The position numbers and the translations under genes were made by a program. The notes beneath the pieces are model-generated. The model saw only the letters and a list, made by a program, of their open reading frames with translations, was not told the origin of the DNA and did not search any database. A stretch of 64,000 nucleotides of DNA from Acanthornis magna (lineage: Eukaryota; Chordata; Aves; Passeriformes; Acanthizidae), in the NCBI GenBank assembly GCA_036785705.1, contig JAWUZG010001108.1:1-64000 (forward strand). Direction: 5' to 3'. Shown piece after piece: positions 27,641-40,200 of this stretch (its first letter is position 1; the number at the start of each line of letters is the position of its first letter).

Positions 27641-29100
27641 AATTACCCCAAAAAAACATCCAAAAGCACCAAAAAATGCAACGAAATGAAAAAAAAATAA
27701 AAAAAAATTTAAAAAAACACCCAAAAACCACTAAAAAAAAACACCAAAAAAAAAACCCCAAAAAAACACCGAAAACCACCAAAGAAACACAAAAAATACA
27801 GAATTTTTACAAAACGAAAAAAAACACCAAAAAAACCAAAAAACACCCCACAAAAACCACCAAACACCAAAAAATACAAGATTTTTTTAAAACACCAAAA
27901 AACCCCAAAAAAACACTTTAAAAAAACACCAAAAAACCACCCCAAAAAACCACCAAAAACCACCAAACACAAAAATACAGAATTTTTACAAAACGAAAAA
28001 CGACCACCAAAAATCACCCCACAAAAAAATACCAAAAAACACCAAACACCAAAAAATACGAAATTTTTTAAAAACACCAAAAACCACCAAAAAAACCACT
28101 TTAAAAAAACACCAAAAAACCACCCCAAAAAACCACCAAAGAAACACCAAAAAATACAACAAAATTTTTAAAAAACACCAAAAAACCACCCAAAAAACCC
28201 ACCAAAGAACACCAGAAACCACCAAATACAAAAAATGCAACAAAATGCAAAAAAACCACCAAAACCACCAAAACCGCACAAAAAAACACAAAAAACCCCC
28301 ACAGAAAACAACAAAAATCACACACAGAACACCCCAAAAACCACGAAAAAACATAAAAAACCACAAAAAAACACACCAAAAGGTAAAAAAAACCAAAAAA
28401 AAACCCCCAAAAAAACACAACCACCAAAGAAACACAAAAAATTTACAACAAAACGCCAAAAAAATTAAAAAACACACAAAAACCACCAAAAACCACCCCC
28501 AAAATCCACCAAAAAAAATGACAAAACACAAAAAAATCCACCAAGAAATGCCGAAAAACATACCAAAAAACCGCAAAAACCAAACAAAAAACAAACAAAA
28601 AAATACACACAAAAAACCCCACCAAAAAACCACCAAAACACACCCAAAAATTACACACAAAATGCAAAAAACCCCACCAAGAAACACCAAAAAACCACAA
28701 AAAACCACACAAAAAACCACCAAAAATCACAAAAAAACTCACTGAAAAAGCACCAAAAAACTCACCGAAAACCCCAGCAAAACCACCAAAAATCCATCCA
28801 AAAACCACCAAAATCCCAACCCCCCCAACCAGAAAAAAAACCCAAAAAAACCCCCAAAACCCACCAAAAAAATAAAAAAATCCCACCTATAAACCACCAT
28901 AAAACACCCAAAAACCACCAAACCAAAACAACACCAAAAAATCACCAAACCCCACTAAAAACTACCAAAAATAATTTTTAAAAAATCCGAAACAAAAAAA
29001 AAACCACAAAAACCCCAAAGCCCCAGAAAAACCACCAAAACCACCAAAATCCACCAAAAACCACCAAAACCCACCAAAATCCACCAAGATCCACCAAAAT
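27640..29100. repeat. A/C-rich low-complexity tract, CACCAAAAA family
   Basis: Almost pure A and C for about 1.45 kb (AAAACACCAAAAAACCACC), with sparse T in repeated AAATACAGAATTTTTACAAA blocks (near 27,793, 27,975 and relatives). Strand asymmetry is extreme: the - strand is T/G only. The long - strand open frames are artefacts. Confidence 0.9.
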
Positions 29101-29230
29101 CTTAGGATTTCATACCAAGGGGAGCCCCTCCCCCCACTCTGATTTGACCCAAACCCCTCCCAAGTCACCCCAAAATGTGGTGGGGGAGGGTCAGCACAGC
29201 AGGGGGGTCAGGAGGGGGAGGGGCTGGGGT
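29100..29230. other. Short single-copy linker
   Basis: About 130 bp of mixed sequence (CTCTGATTTGACCCAAACCC) separate the A/C tract from the next array. Nothing recognisable. Confidence 0.4.
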
Positions 29231-30240
29231 TCAAGATGGTGGAGGGGCCAAGATGGCTGCCAAGATGGCCACCGGGCCGTTCTGTAGGCCCTGAGATTCA
29301 AGATGGCCGCCAGTCATTTGTACGGTCAGGGGCATTCAAGATGACTACCGAGGATCCAAGATGGCCACCAAGATGGCCACCAGGCCTTTCTACAGACAGG
29401 GGAATTCAAGATGGCCGCCAGGCATTTGTACTGTCAGGGGGATTCAAGATGGCCACCGAGGATCCCAGATGGCTGCCAGGATGGCCACCAAGGAGCCAAG
29501 ATGGCCACCAAAATGGCCACCAATGGGCCAAGATGGCTGCCAAGATGGCCACCAGGCTGTTCTGTAGGCCCTGGGATTCAAGATGGCCACCAGGCCTTTC
29601 TACAGGCAGGGGGATTCAAGATGGCCACCGAGGATCCAAGATGGCTGCCAAGATGGCCACCAGGCTGGTCTGTAGGCCCTGGGATTCAAGATGGCCACCA
29701 GGCCTTTCTACAGGCAGGGGGATTCAAGATGGCCACCGAGGATCCAAGATGGCTGCCAAGATGGCCACTGAGGGGCCAAGATGGCCACGAAGGATCCAAG
29801 ATGGCTGCCAAGATGGCCACCGAGGGTCCAAGATGGCCACCAAGGATCCAAGATGGCTGCCAAGATGGCCACCGGGCTGTTCTGTAGGCCCTGGGATTCA
29901 AGATGGCCGCCAGACCTTTCTACAGGCAGGGGGATTCAAGATGGCCACCGAGGATCCAAGATGGCCACCAACATGGCCGCCAGGGATTAAAGATGGCCAC
30001 CAAGATGGCCACCAGCTCCTCCTATAGGCAGCAGAATCCAAGATGGCCGCTATGGATCCAAGATGGCCGCCAGGGATCCAAGATGTCCATCAGGGATCCA
30101 AGATGGCTGCCAGGGATCCAAGATGGCCGCCAGGGATCCAAGATGTCCATCAGGGATCCAAGATGGCTGCCAGGGATCCAAGATGGCCACCAGGTTGTCA
30201 TGGTAACAGCACAATCCAAGATGGCCGCCAGCAGCCGCCA
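29230..30240. repeat. CAAGATGGCCACC / GATCCAAGATGGC array (YY1-like, + orientation)
   Basis: About 60 copies of AAGATGGCC or AAGATGGCT occur in 15-22 bp units such as GATCCAAGATGGCCACCAAG, with a higher-order block containing TTCTGTAGGCCCTGGGATTC. AAGATGGCGGC is the classical YY1 recognition sequence. Confidence 0.92.
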
Positions 30241-30800
30241 TATTGGGTTGTGGGCGGGGCCATCTTGGCCCACTCAGCAATGGCTCTGACAGAATCCTGG
30301 TGGCCATCTTGGACCTCATTTACATAATGACGGCCATCTTGGGCAGCTCAGCCAATGGCAGCCTTGCTCCCCCGTCACCTTGTCGGCCATCTTGGTCCTC
30401 ATTTACATAATGGCCGCCATCTTGGCCAGCTCAGCCAATGGCAGCCTTTCCACAATGCTGGCGGCCATCTTGGACCTCATTTACATAATGGCCGCCATCT
30501 TGGCCAGCTCAGCCAATGGCAGCCTTGCTCCACCATCACCTTGTCGGCCATCTTGGACCTCATTTACATAATGGCCGCCATCTTGCCTGGCTCAGCCAAT
30601 GGCAGCCTTGCCCTTCCACAATGTCGGCAGCCATCTTGGCCCTCATCTCCGCAGCCGCCGGCAGCCATCTTGGCCTCAACCAACCCCCATTTGCGGCGGA
30701 CATCTTGCTTCTGACTGACCCAACCACCGTCAGCCATCTTGGATGATGTCACGGTGGCCATCGTGAACTCAACCAACCAGCAGCCACCCTGCAGTGCAGC
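30240..30800. repeat. About 65-100 bp array with GCCATCTTGG, CCAAT and TCATTTACATAATGG
   Basis: Four to five units carry GGCCATCTTGGACCTCATTT, ACATAATGGCCGCCATCTTG and GCCAGCTCAGCCAATGGCAG. Each unit thus has two YY1-like sites in - orientation, a CCAAT box (GCCAATGG) and an octamer-like ATTTACAT. Confidence 0.88.
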
Positions 30801-31690
30801 ATGGCGGCCATCTTGATTGGCATCCCTACAATCAGTGTCGGCCATCTTGATCGCCATCCCTACAATCAGTGTCAGCCATCTTGATTGCCATCCCTACAGT
30901 GTCAGCCATCTTGATTGCCATCCCTACAGTGTCGGCCATCTTGATCTCCATCCCTACAGTGTCGGCCATCTTGATTGTCATCCCTACAGTGTCGGCCATC
31001 TTGATCTCCATCCCTACAATCAGTGTCGGCCATCTTGATCTCCATCCCTACAATCAGTGTCGGCCATCTTGATTGTCATCCCTACAATCAGTGTCGGCCA
31101 TCTTGATTGTCATCCCTACAATCAGTGTCGGCCATCTTGATTGCCAGCCCTACAATCAGTGTCGGCCATCTTGATTGTCATCCCTACAATCAGTGTCAGC
31201 CATCTTGATCGCCATCCCTACAATCAGTGTCGGCCATCTTGATTGCCATCCCTACCGTGTCGGCCATCTTGATTGCCAGCCCTACAGTGTTGGCCATCTT
31301 GATTGTCATCCCTACAATCAGTGTCGGCCATCTTGATTGCCATTCCTACAATCAGTGTCGGCCATCTTGATTGTCAACCCTACCGTGTCGGCCATCTTGA
31401 TTGCCAGCCCTACAGTGTTGGCCATCTTGATTGTCATCCCTACAGTGTCGGCCATCTTGATTGCCATTCCTACAATCAGTGTTGGCCATCTTGATTGCCA
31501 GCCCTACAGTCAGCATCGGCCATCTTGACTGCCAGCCCTACAATCAGTGTCGGCCATCTTGATCACCATCCCTACAGTGTCGGTCATCTTGATTGTCATC
31601 CCTACAATCACTGTCGGCCATCTTGATCGCCATCCCTACAGTCAGTGTCGGCCATCTTGATCCAAACCCTGCTCAGCACTGGCCCCGCTG
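30800..31690. repeat. GTCGGCCATCTTGATTGCCATCCCTACAGT array (YY1-like, - orientation)
   Basis: About 22 units of 34-41 bp, each with GGCCATCTTGAT. Length differences come from presence or absence of ATCA in CCTACAATCAGTGTC. Confidence 0.92.
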
Positions 31691-33830
31691 TGGTGGCCAT
31701 CTTGTCCCTTATCCCCACAACCCAGAGCAGCCACATTGACAGGCGGCCATCTTGGCCTCCCCCAATACCCACAAAATCACAAAAAAACCCCAATAACTCC
31801 CAAATTTCCCAAATTTCCCAAATTTCCCAAAATCCAACCAAAGCCAACCTCATACCGGCTCCACTCCACCGAGGAGAAACAAATTCGGGACAAAACATGG
31901 ATATTTGGGACACCAAAAAACACCAAAACTCAACAAAATCGGGGATTTCCAATTTTGTGGCAGCCATCTTGTCCCTTATCCCCACAACCCAGAGCAGCCA
32001 TCTTGGCAGGCGGCCATCTTGGCCTGCCCCGATACAAAAAAAAAACCCCAAAACCCAAAAAAACACCCAAAAAAACCCCAATAACCCCCAAATTTCCCAA
32101 ATTTCCCCAAACCCGACCCAAGCTCCACCAAGGACAGGCAAATTTGGGACAAAACACAGATTTTGGGACACCTAAAAAACCCAAATCCCAACAAAATTGG
32201 GGGTTACCAATTTTGTGGTGGCCATCTTGTCCCTTATCCCCACAACCCAGAGCAGCCATCTTGGCAGGCGGCCATCTTGGCGATACCAACAAAACCCAAA
32301 AAAACCCCAAAAAAACCCCCAATAACTCCCAAATTCCCCAAATTTCCCCAAAGCCAACCCAGTCTTCACCGAGAAGAGGCAAATTCGGGACGAAACACAA
32401 ACATTTGGGACACCAAGAAACACCAAATCCCAACAAAATTGGGGATTTCCAATTTCGTGGTGGCCATCTTGTCCCTTATCCTCACAACACAGAGCAGCCA
32501 TCTTGGCAGGCGGCCATCTTTGCCTCCCCCAATATCAACAAACTACCCCCAAAACCCCCAAAAAACCCCAATAACTCCCAAATTTCCCAAATTTCCCCAA
32601 ACCCAACCCAAGCTCCACCAAGAAGAGGCAAATTCAGGACAAAATGTGGATGTTTGGGACACCAAAAACCACAAAATTGGGGATTTCCAATTTCATGGTG
32701 GCCATCTTGTCCCTTATCCCCACAACCCAGAGCAGCCATCTTGGCAGGTGGCCATCTTGGTGATACCAACAAAACCCCCCAAAAAACACAAAAAACCCCA
32801 ATAACTCCCAAATTTCCCCAAACCTGACCCAAGCTCCACCAAGGACAGGCAAATTTGGGACAAAACACAGATGTTTGGGACACCTAAAAAAACCAAATCC
32901 CAACAAAATTGGGGATTACCAATTTCGTGGTGGCCATCTTGTCCCTTATCCCCACAACCCAGAGCAGCCATCTTGGCAGGCGGCCATCTTGGCGATACCA
33001 ACAAAACCCAAAAAAACCCCAAAAAAACCCCCAATAACTCCCAAATTCCCCAAATTTCCCCAAAGCCAACCCAGTCTTCACCGAGAAGAGGCAAATTCGG
33101 GACGAAACGCAAACATTTGGGACACCAAGAAACACCAAATCCCAACAAAATTGGGGATTTCCAATTTCGTGGTGGCCATCTTGTCCCTTATCCTCACAAC
33201 ACAGAGCAGCCATCTTGGCAGGCGGCCATCTTTGCCTCCCCCAATATCAACAAACTACCCCCAAAACCCCCAAAAAACCCCAATAACTCCCAAATTTCCC
33301 AAATTTCCCCAAACCCAACCCAAGCTCCACCAAGAAGAGGCAAATTCAGGACAAAATGTGGATGTTTGGGACACCAAAAACCACAAAATTGGGGATTTCC
33401 AATTTCATGGTGGCCATCTTGTCCCTTATCCCCACAACCCAGAGCAGCCATCTTGGCAGGTGGCCATCTTAGTGATACCAACAAAACCCCCCAAAAAACA
33501 CAAAAAACCCCAATAACTCCCAAATTTCCCCAAACCTGACCCAAGCTCCACCAAGGACAGGCAAATTTGGGACAAAACACAGATGTTTGGGACACCTAAA
33601 AAAACCAAATCCCAACAAAATTGGGGATTACCAATTTCGTGGTGGCCATCTTGTCCCTTATCCCCACAACCCAGAGCAGCCATCTTGGCAGGCGGCCATC
33701 TTGGCCTGCCCTGATACCAAAAAAAACCCCAGAAAAACCCCAGAAAAAACCCCAAAAAGCCCCCAATAATCCCCAAATTTCCCAAATTTCCCAAATTTCC
33801 CCAAACCCGACCCAATCTCCACCGAGGCAA
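31690..33830. repeat. Higher-order array, about 240 bp monomer and 712 bp tandem duplication
   Basis: Monomers contain GGCCATCTTGTCCCTTATCC, CACAACCCAGAGCAGCCATC and a CCCAAATTTCCCAAATTTCC block. The segment starting near 32,163 recurs almost base for base 712 bp later (32,875) and begins a third time near 33,587, so the last amplification was of a three-monomer block and is recent. Confidence 0.92.
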
Positions 33831-33879
33831 AACGAATCCGCAACCAAACCGCAGCCGTTGGGGACACGGGAGGAGGAGG

Positions 33880-34090
33880 GAGGGCACGAGGCAGGGCCCT
33901 ACTGCACCGTTTAATAGATTTATCATATAAAAAATATCTATGTACATTTATTATTCTTAGATTAGGAGCATCCGGACGGGGGTGGGGCGGGGGATTAGAC
34001 CCGAGCGGGGGGCAGCAGCGGCGGTGGGGGAGGGGGAGGGGGGAGGGGAGGGGGGAAGGACCGGGGGGCTACGGGGGGGCCCGGGGGGGG
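33880..34090 (-). other. ATP1B2: ATP1B2 3' untranslated region
   Basis: Between the stop (34,091) and the polyA signals is G/C-rich sequence, then an AT-rich block at 33,908-33,962 unlike the surrounding repeats. Confidence 0.7.
33947..33952 (-). terminator. ATP1B2: ATP1B2 polyadenylation signal
   Basis: AATAAA on the - strand about 140 bp past the stop; a second weaker ATTAAA lies at 33910-33915. Both are in the AT-rich block that ends the gene. Confidence 0.7.
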
Positions 34091-34255
34091 TCAGTCGCGG
34101 TTGATCCGCAGGCGGAAGGCCACGCGGCCTGCGAATTTGTCGCGCTCGTCGTCGGTGCGGAGCCCGGCGGCGTTGAGCCGACACTCCACGTGGTGATCCA
34201 CGTTGGCCGTGGCGTTGGAGAACTGCACGGCCACCACGGGCTGCGTGTAGTTCAC
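34091..34255 (-). CDS. ATP1B2: ATP1B2 exon 7 (C-terminal ectodomain, stop)
   Basis: Acceptor TCTCAG precedes GTGAACTACACG. It encodes [20 protein letters not shown], then [20 protein letters not shown] and [14 protein letters not shown] followed by TGA (34093-34091). It contains Cys261, sequons N238 and N250, and the family-typical [16 protein letters not shown] ending. Confidence 0.97.
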   Translation of the reverse strand: MNYTQPVVAVQFSNATANVDHHVECRLNAAGLRTDDERDKFAGRVAFRLRINRD

Positions 34256-37200
34256 CTGAGAGGAGGGAAAATGGGGGAAATTCAGGTTTTTTGGGGATTT
34301 TGGGGGTCGGGGGTCATCGAAATTTCCCTTTTTCCCAGGGATTTGGGGGGTTCTTAATCCCTTCTGAAATGGATCCAGGGGTTCCTAAATTCCCCGAAAA
34401 GGATCCAGGGATTCTGGGGGTCCCAAATTCCTCTGAAGTAGATCCAGGGGTCCCAAATCCCTCCCAAATTCCTTCCTAAAGGGATCAGAGGTCCCAAATC
34501 CCTCCCAAATTCTCCCCAAAAGGATTCTAGGTGTTGGAGAACTGCACGGCCACCACGGGCTGCATGTAGTTCACCTGAGAGGGGGAAAATGGGGGAAATT
34601 CAGGTTTTTTGTGGGATTTTGGGGGTCGGGGGTCATCAAAATTTCCCTTTTTCCCGGGGATTTGGGGGGCTCTTAATTCCTTCTGAAAGGGGTCCAGAGG
34701 GTCTTAAATTCCCCTAAAAGGATCCAGGGATTCTGGGGTTCCCAAATTCCTCCAAAAGAGATCCAGGGGGTCCCAAATTCCCCCCAAATGGATCCAGGGG
34801 TCCCTAAATCCCCTCCTAAAGGGATCCAGGAATCCCAAATTCTTCCAAAAGGGATCCAGGGGGTCCTAAATCCCCTCCTAAAGGGATTCAGGGATTCTGG
34901 GGGTTCCCAAATCCCCCCCAAAAGGGATCCAGGGGTCCAACCCCTCCTTCCCAGGAGACCAAGTTGTCCTGGGATTTCCCAACCCCTCGGGACGATCCCA
35001 AACTTCTGGAAAATCCCCCCAAAACCCATTGGGGGATCCCAAATTTCCAAGAATTCTCCCCAAAATCCATTGGGGGATCCCAAATCTCCAAGAATTCTCA
35101 CCAAAACCCCTCGGGGTACCCCAAATTTCCAGGATTTTCCCCCAAATCCCCTCAGGGAGATCCCAAATCTCCAAGAATTCTCCCCAAAACCCATTGGGGT
35201 GACCCCAAATTTCCAGGATTTTCCCCCAAAATCCCCTTGGGGTGACCCCAAACCTCCAGGATTCCCTCAAAAGAATCCCAAATTTCCAAGAATTCTCCCC
35301 AAAACACATTGGGGATCCCAAATTTCCAAGAATTTTCCCCAAAACCCTTTGGGGGTACCCCAAACTTCCAGAAATCCCCCCCAAAATCCCCTTGGGGTGA
35401 CCTCAAACCTCCAGGATTCCCTCGAAGGAATCCCAAATCTCCAAGAATTCTCCCCAAAACCCCTCGGGGTACCCCAAATTTCCAGGATTTTCCCCCAAAT
35501 CCCCTCGGGGTGACCCCAGGTGTCCGTGTCCCCCCACCCCCCGAGGATTTTGGGATCCCCCCACCCCTCCCGGGAGGTCCCCGATTTTGGGGAGGGTCCT
35601 GGGGGGATCCCAAACCTCCAGAAAATCCATCAGGGGATCCCAAATTTCCAGGATTTTCCCCCAAAACCCCTCGGGGTGACCCCAAATCTCCAAGAATTCC
35701 CTCGGGGTGACCCCAGGTGTCCATGCCCCTCCTCCCCCGAGGATTTTGGGATCCCTCCCACCCCCCCGGGGGGTCCCCGATTTTTTTTTGGGGGTCCCGG
35801 GCTCACGTGGACTCTCTTTCCGTAGTAGGGGAAGTACATGAGGTCGATGGAGCCGTTGGGGGGGAAGAGCTGCATGGGGCCCAGCAGGGCGGCGTCCTCC
35901 TCGCGCTGGGGTGGGGAGGGGACAAAAACACGGGGGGGTCCCCAAAATGTCCCCTGGGGGTGGGGGGGGACACCCCAAAAAAATCCCGCCGGAAATAGCT
36001 CACCCGGAGGCCTTTAAATGAGCCCTAAAAGAGCCTCGGGACCACCCAAAATGAGGCTTAAAATCCCCCCCGAACCCCCCAGGACCCCCCCAAATACCCC
36101 CAGGGCCCCCCAAATATTGTCAAATATTCTCAGGACCCCCCCCTAATATTCCCAGGACCCCCCAAAAAAACTCCATTTAAATCCCCCTTAAATAACCCTG
36201 AAAAAGACCCTCGGGACCATCCAAAATGAGGCCTAAAACCCTCCCAGGTACCCCCAGGACCCCCCAAATACCACCAGGACCCCCCCAAATATTGTCAAAT
36301 ATTCTCAGGACCTCCCCCCCAAATATTCTGAGGACCTCTTCCCCAAATATTTTCAGGACCCCCCAAAAAACCCCATTTAAATCCCCATTAAATGTGCCCT
36401 AAAAGAGCCTCGGGACCACCCGAAATGAGGTCTAAAAATCCCCCTGACCCCCCCAGGACCCCCCAAATATTGTCAAATATTCTCAGGACACCCCCCCCCA
36501 ATATTCCCAGGACTCCCCAAAAAAACTCCATTTAAATCCCCCTTAAATAGCCCCAAAAAAGACCCTCGGGACCACCCGAAATGAGCCCTAAAAACCTCCT
36601 GGGACCCCCCAAAATTGTCCCTAAAAACCCCCCTGACCCCCCCCAAATACCCCCAGGACCCCCCAGATATTCTCAAATAATTCTCAAATATTCTCAGGAC
36701 CCTCCCCCAAATATTTTCAGGACTCCCGAAAAAAAACCCATTAAAATCCCCCTTAAATAGCCCCAAAAAAGACCCTCGGGACCACCCAAAATGAGCCCTA
36801 AAAACCCTCCTGACCCCCCCCCCAAATTCCCCCGACCGCCCCCCAAATATTCCGAGGACCCCCCAAAAAATCCCAAGGATTTCCATTTAAATCCCCCCCA
36901 AAGTATTCCCCGCAAGTCCGCCATAGTCTCCTATAGCCCCCCCTTAAAGACCCCCTGAAATAACCCCAAAATCCCCCAAATCGCCCCAAAAATCCCCCCA
37001 AAAATGCCCCCCAAATCCCCCCAAAATTCTCCAAATCGCCCCAAAAATCCCCCAAAAAATCTCCCCAAATGCCTCCGAAAATACCCAAAAATCCTCCCAA
37101 AAATGCCCCCCAAATCCCCCCAAAAATCCCCTAAATCCCCTCAAAAATCCCCCCAAAATCACCCCCAAAAATCCTCCCCAAATCCACCCCAAAAATCCCC

Positions 37201-40200
37201 CAAGAATCTCCCCAAATCCCCCCAAATCCACCCCCAAAAATGCCCCCAAAAATAAAAAAAAATCCCCCAAAATCCCCCGAAAAATTTTTTTAAAATCCCA
37301 AAAAATCCCCAAAAATTCCCCAAAAATTCCCCAAAATCCCCCCAGTGTCCCCAAACCTCCCTCAGGGACCCCCATTTTGCCCTCCCAGTCTGTCCCAGTT
37401 TGTCCCAGTGCCCCCCCAGTGCCCCCCAGTTTGTCCCAGTGCCCCCCCAGTGCCCCCCAGTTTGTCCCAGTCTGTCCCAGTCTGTCCCAGTCTGTCCCAG
37501 TGCCCCCCCCCAGTGCCCCCCAGTGCCCCCCAGTGCCCCCCAGTCTGTCCCAGTCTGTCCCAGTCTGCCCCAGTTTGTCCCAGTTTGTCCCAGTGCCCTT
37601 ACGGTGGCAGCCGAGTGTCCCTGGGCCCCGCGAGCAGCGAGAGAGAGAAGTCAGACAGACATTGGGAACATTGGGGACATTGGGGACATTGGGGACAGCA
37701 CTGGGGACATTGGGGACAGCAGGGACAGTGGAGACATGGCACAGGGACATTGGGGACAGCACTGGGGACATTGGGGGACATTGGGGACACTGGGGACACT
37801 GGGGACAGCACTGGGGACATTGGGGACATTGGGGACATCGGGGACATTGGGGGACAGCAGTGACAGCAGGGACAGCAGGGACAACAGCATAGGGACACTG
37901 GGGACATCACTGGGGACAGCCAAGGGACAGCAGGGGGACAGCACTGAGAACATTGGGGACATCGGGGACATTGGGGGACAGCAGTGACAGTGGTGACAGC
38001 AGGGACAACAGGACAGGGACATTGGGGCCATCGGGGACAGCACAGGGGACAGCATGGGGGACATTGGGGACAGTGAGCACAGCAGGACAGGGACATTGGG
38101 GACATCACTGGGGACAGCCAGGGGCATTGGGGACATTGGGGACATTGGAGGAAGAGCAGGGACAGCAGGACAGGGACATTGGGGACATTGGGGGACATTG
38201 AAAACATTGGGGACAGTTTGGCCATGGGGGGATATGGAGAATATTGGGGACACTGGGGACAGCAGGGACAGCACAGGGGACATTGGGGACATCATTGGGG
38301 AACATTGAGGACATTGGGGACATCACGGACACAGCAGCTTTGGGGACGCCCAGCAGAATTTGGGGTAAAAATCAGCAGATTTTGGGTGGAAAAAGCAAAT
38401 TTTGGGGTGGAAAAAGTGAATTTTGGGGTGGAAAAAGTGAATTTTGGGGTGGAAAAAGTGAATTTTGAGGTGAAAAAAAAGCGAATTTTGGGGTGGAAAA
38501 AGTGAATTTTGGGGTGGAAAAAGTGAATTTTGGGGTGAAAAAAGTGAATTTTGGGACAGCTGGGGGCATTTTGGGATGGGGTGTGGCACCCAGCAGGATT
38601 TTGGGGTGAAATCAACAGATTTTGGGGTGAAAAAAAAAGCAAATTTTGGGACAGCCAGCAGGATTTTGGGGTGAAATCAGCAGATTTTGGGGTGAAAAAA
38701 GTGAATTTTGGGGTGGAAAAAGCAAATTTTGGGGTGGAAAAAGCAAATTTTGGGGTGGGAAAAGTGAATTTCGGGGTGAAAAAAGCGAATTTTGGGACAC
38801 CTGAAGGATTTTTTGGGGGGAATTGAGGAGATTTAGAAGCATCCAGCAGGAATTTGGGATGAAAATTTGGGATTTTGGGACACTCGGAAGCATTTTGGGG
38901 TGAGCGGAGTCTATTTTTGGGGATCCTAGAAGGATTTTGGGGTGAAATAAGCAGATTTTGGGATTTCTAAAGAAATTTTGGATTAAAATTCTGGGATTTT
39001 GGGATTCCTAGAGGGATTTTGGGGTGAAATAAGTGGATTTTGGGAATTCCTAGAAGGATTTTGGAGTAAAATTTTGGGATTTGGGGAATTCCTAGAGGAA
39101 TTTTGGGATGAAATAACTGGATTTTGGGATTCCTAGAGGAATTTTGGGGTAAAACGAGCAGATTTTGGGATTCCTAAAGAAATTTTGGATTAAAATTCTG
39201 GGATTTTGGGATTCCTAGAGGAATTTTGGGGTGAAATAAGTGGATTTTGGGAATTCCTAAAGGAATTTTGGGACCGAATAAATGGATTTTGGAATTCCTA
39301 GAGGAATTTTGGGGTGAAACGAGCAGATTTTGGGATTCCTAAAGCAATTTTGGATTAAAATTCTGGGATTTTGGGAATTCCTAGAGGAATTTTGGGATTG
39401 AATAAGTGGATTTTTGGAATTCCTAGAAGGATTTCGGAGTAAAATTTTGGGATTTTGGGATTCCTAGAGGGATTTTGGGATCGAATAAGTGGATTTTTGG
39501 AATTCCTAGAGCAATTTTGGATTAAAGTTCTGGGATTTTGGGAATTCCTAAAGGAATTTTGGGATCGAATAAATGGATTTTGGGAATTTCTAGAGGGATT
39601 TTGGGGTGAAATAAGTGGATTTTGGGATTCCTAGAGGGATTTTGGAGTAAAATTTTGGGATTTTGGGATTCCTAGAGGGATTTTGGGGTGGAAGGAGCTG
39701 ATTTTGGGATTTTGGGATTTTGGGATTTTGGGATTTTGGGATTTTTTGGGGATTTTGGGAAGCCCCTCCCCCTTACCAGGTCACCCTTGGTCCGAGGCCG
39801 CTGGGCAGAGATGAGAGACAGTGAGGGACATTGGGGACATCGGGGACATCATTGGGGACATTTGGGACATTTGGGACATTTGGGACATTGAGAAGACATT
39901 GGGGGGACATTGGGGACATTGGGGACATTGGGGACAGTGGGGACATCATTGGGGACATTGAGAAGACATTGGGGGGACATTGGGGACATCATGGGAACAC
40001 CGTTGGGGACATTGGGGACATTGAAGAGGAACATTGGAGACATCGGGGACATCATTTGGGACATTGGGGACATTGGGGTCATTCAGGACATTGGGGACAC
40101 TGGTGACATTGGGGACATTGGGGACATTGGAGGATTAGGGACATTGGGGACAGTGGGGACATTGAAGAGGAACATTGGGGACATTGGGGACATCATTTGG

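Noticed and set aside
22040..33880. Possible transposons or endogenous viral elements in the intergenic space
   Set aside because: I see no reverse transcriptase, gag, transposase, terminal inverted repeats or target duplications. CCAAT plus octamer-like units at 30.3-30.8 kb resemble promoters but are simply tandem.
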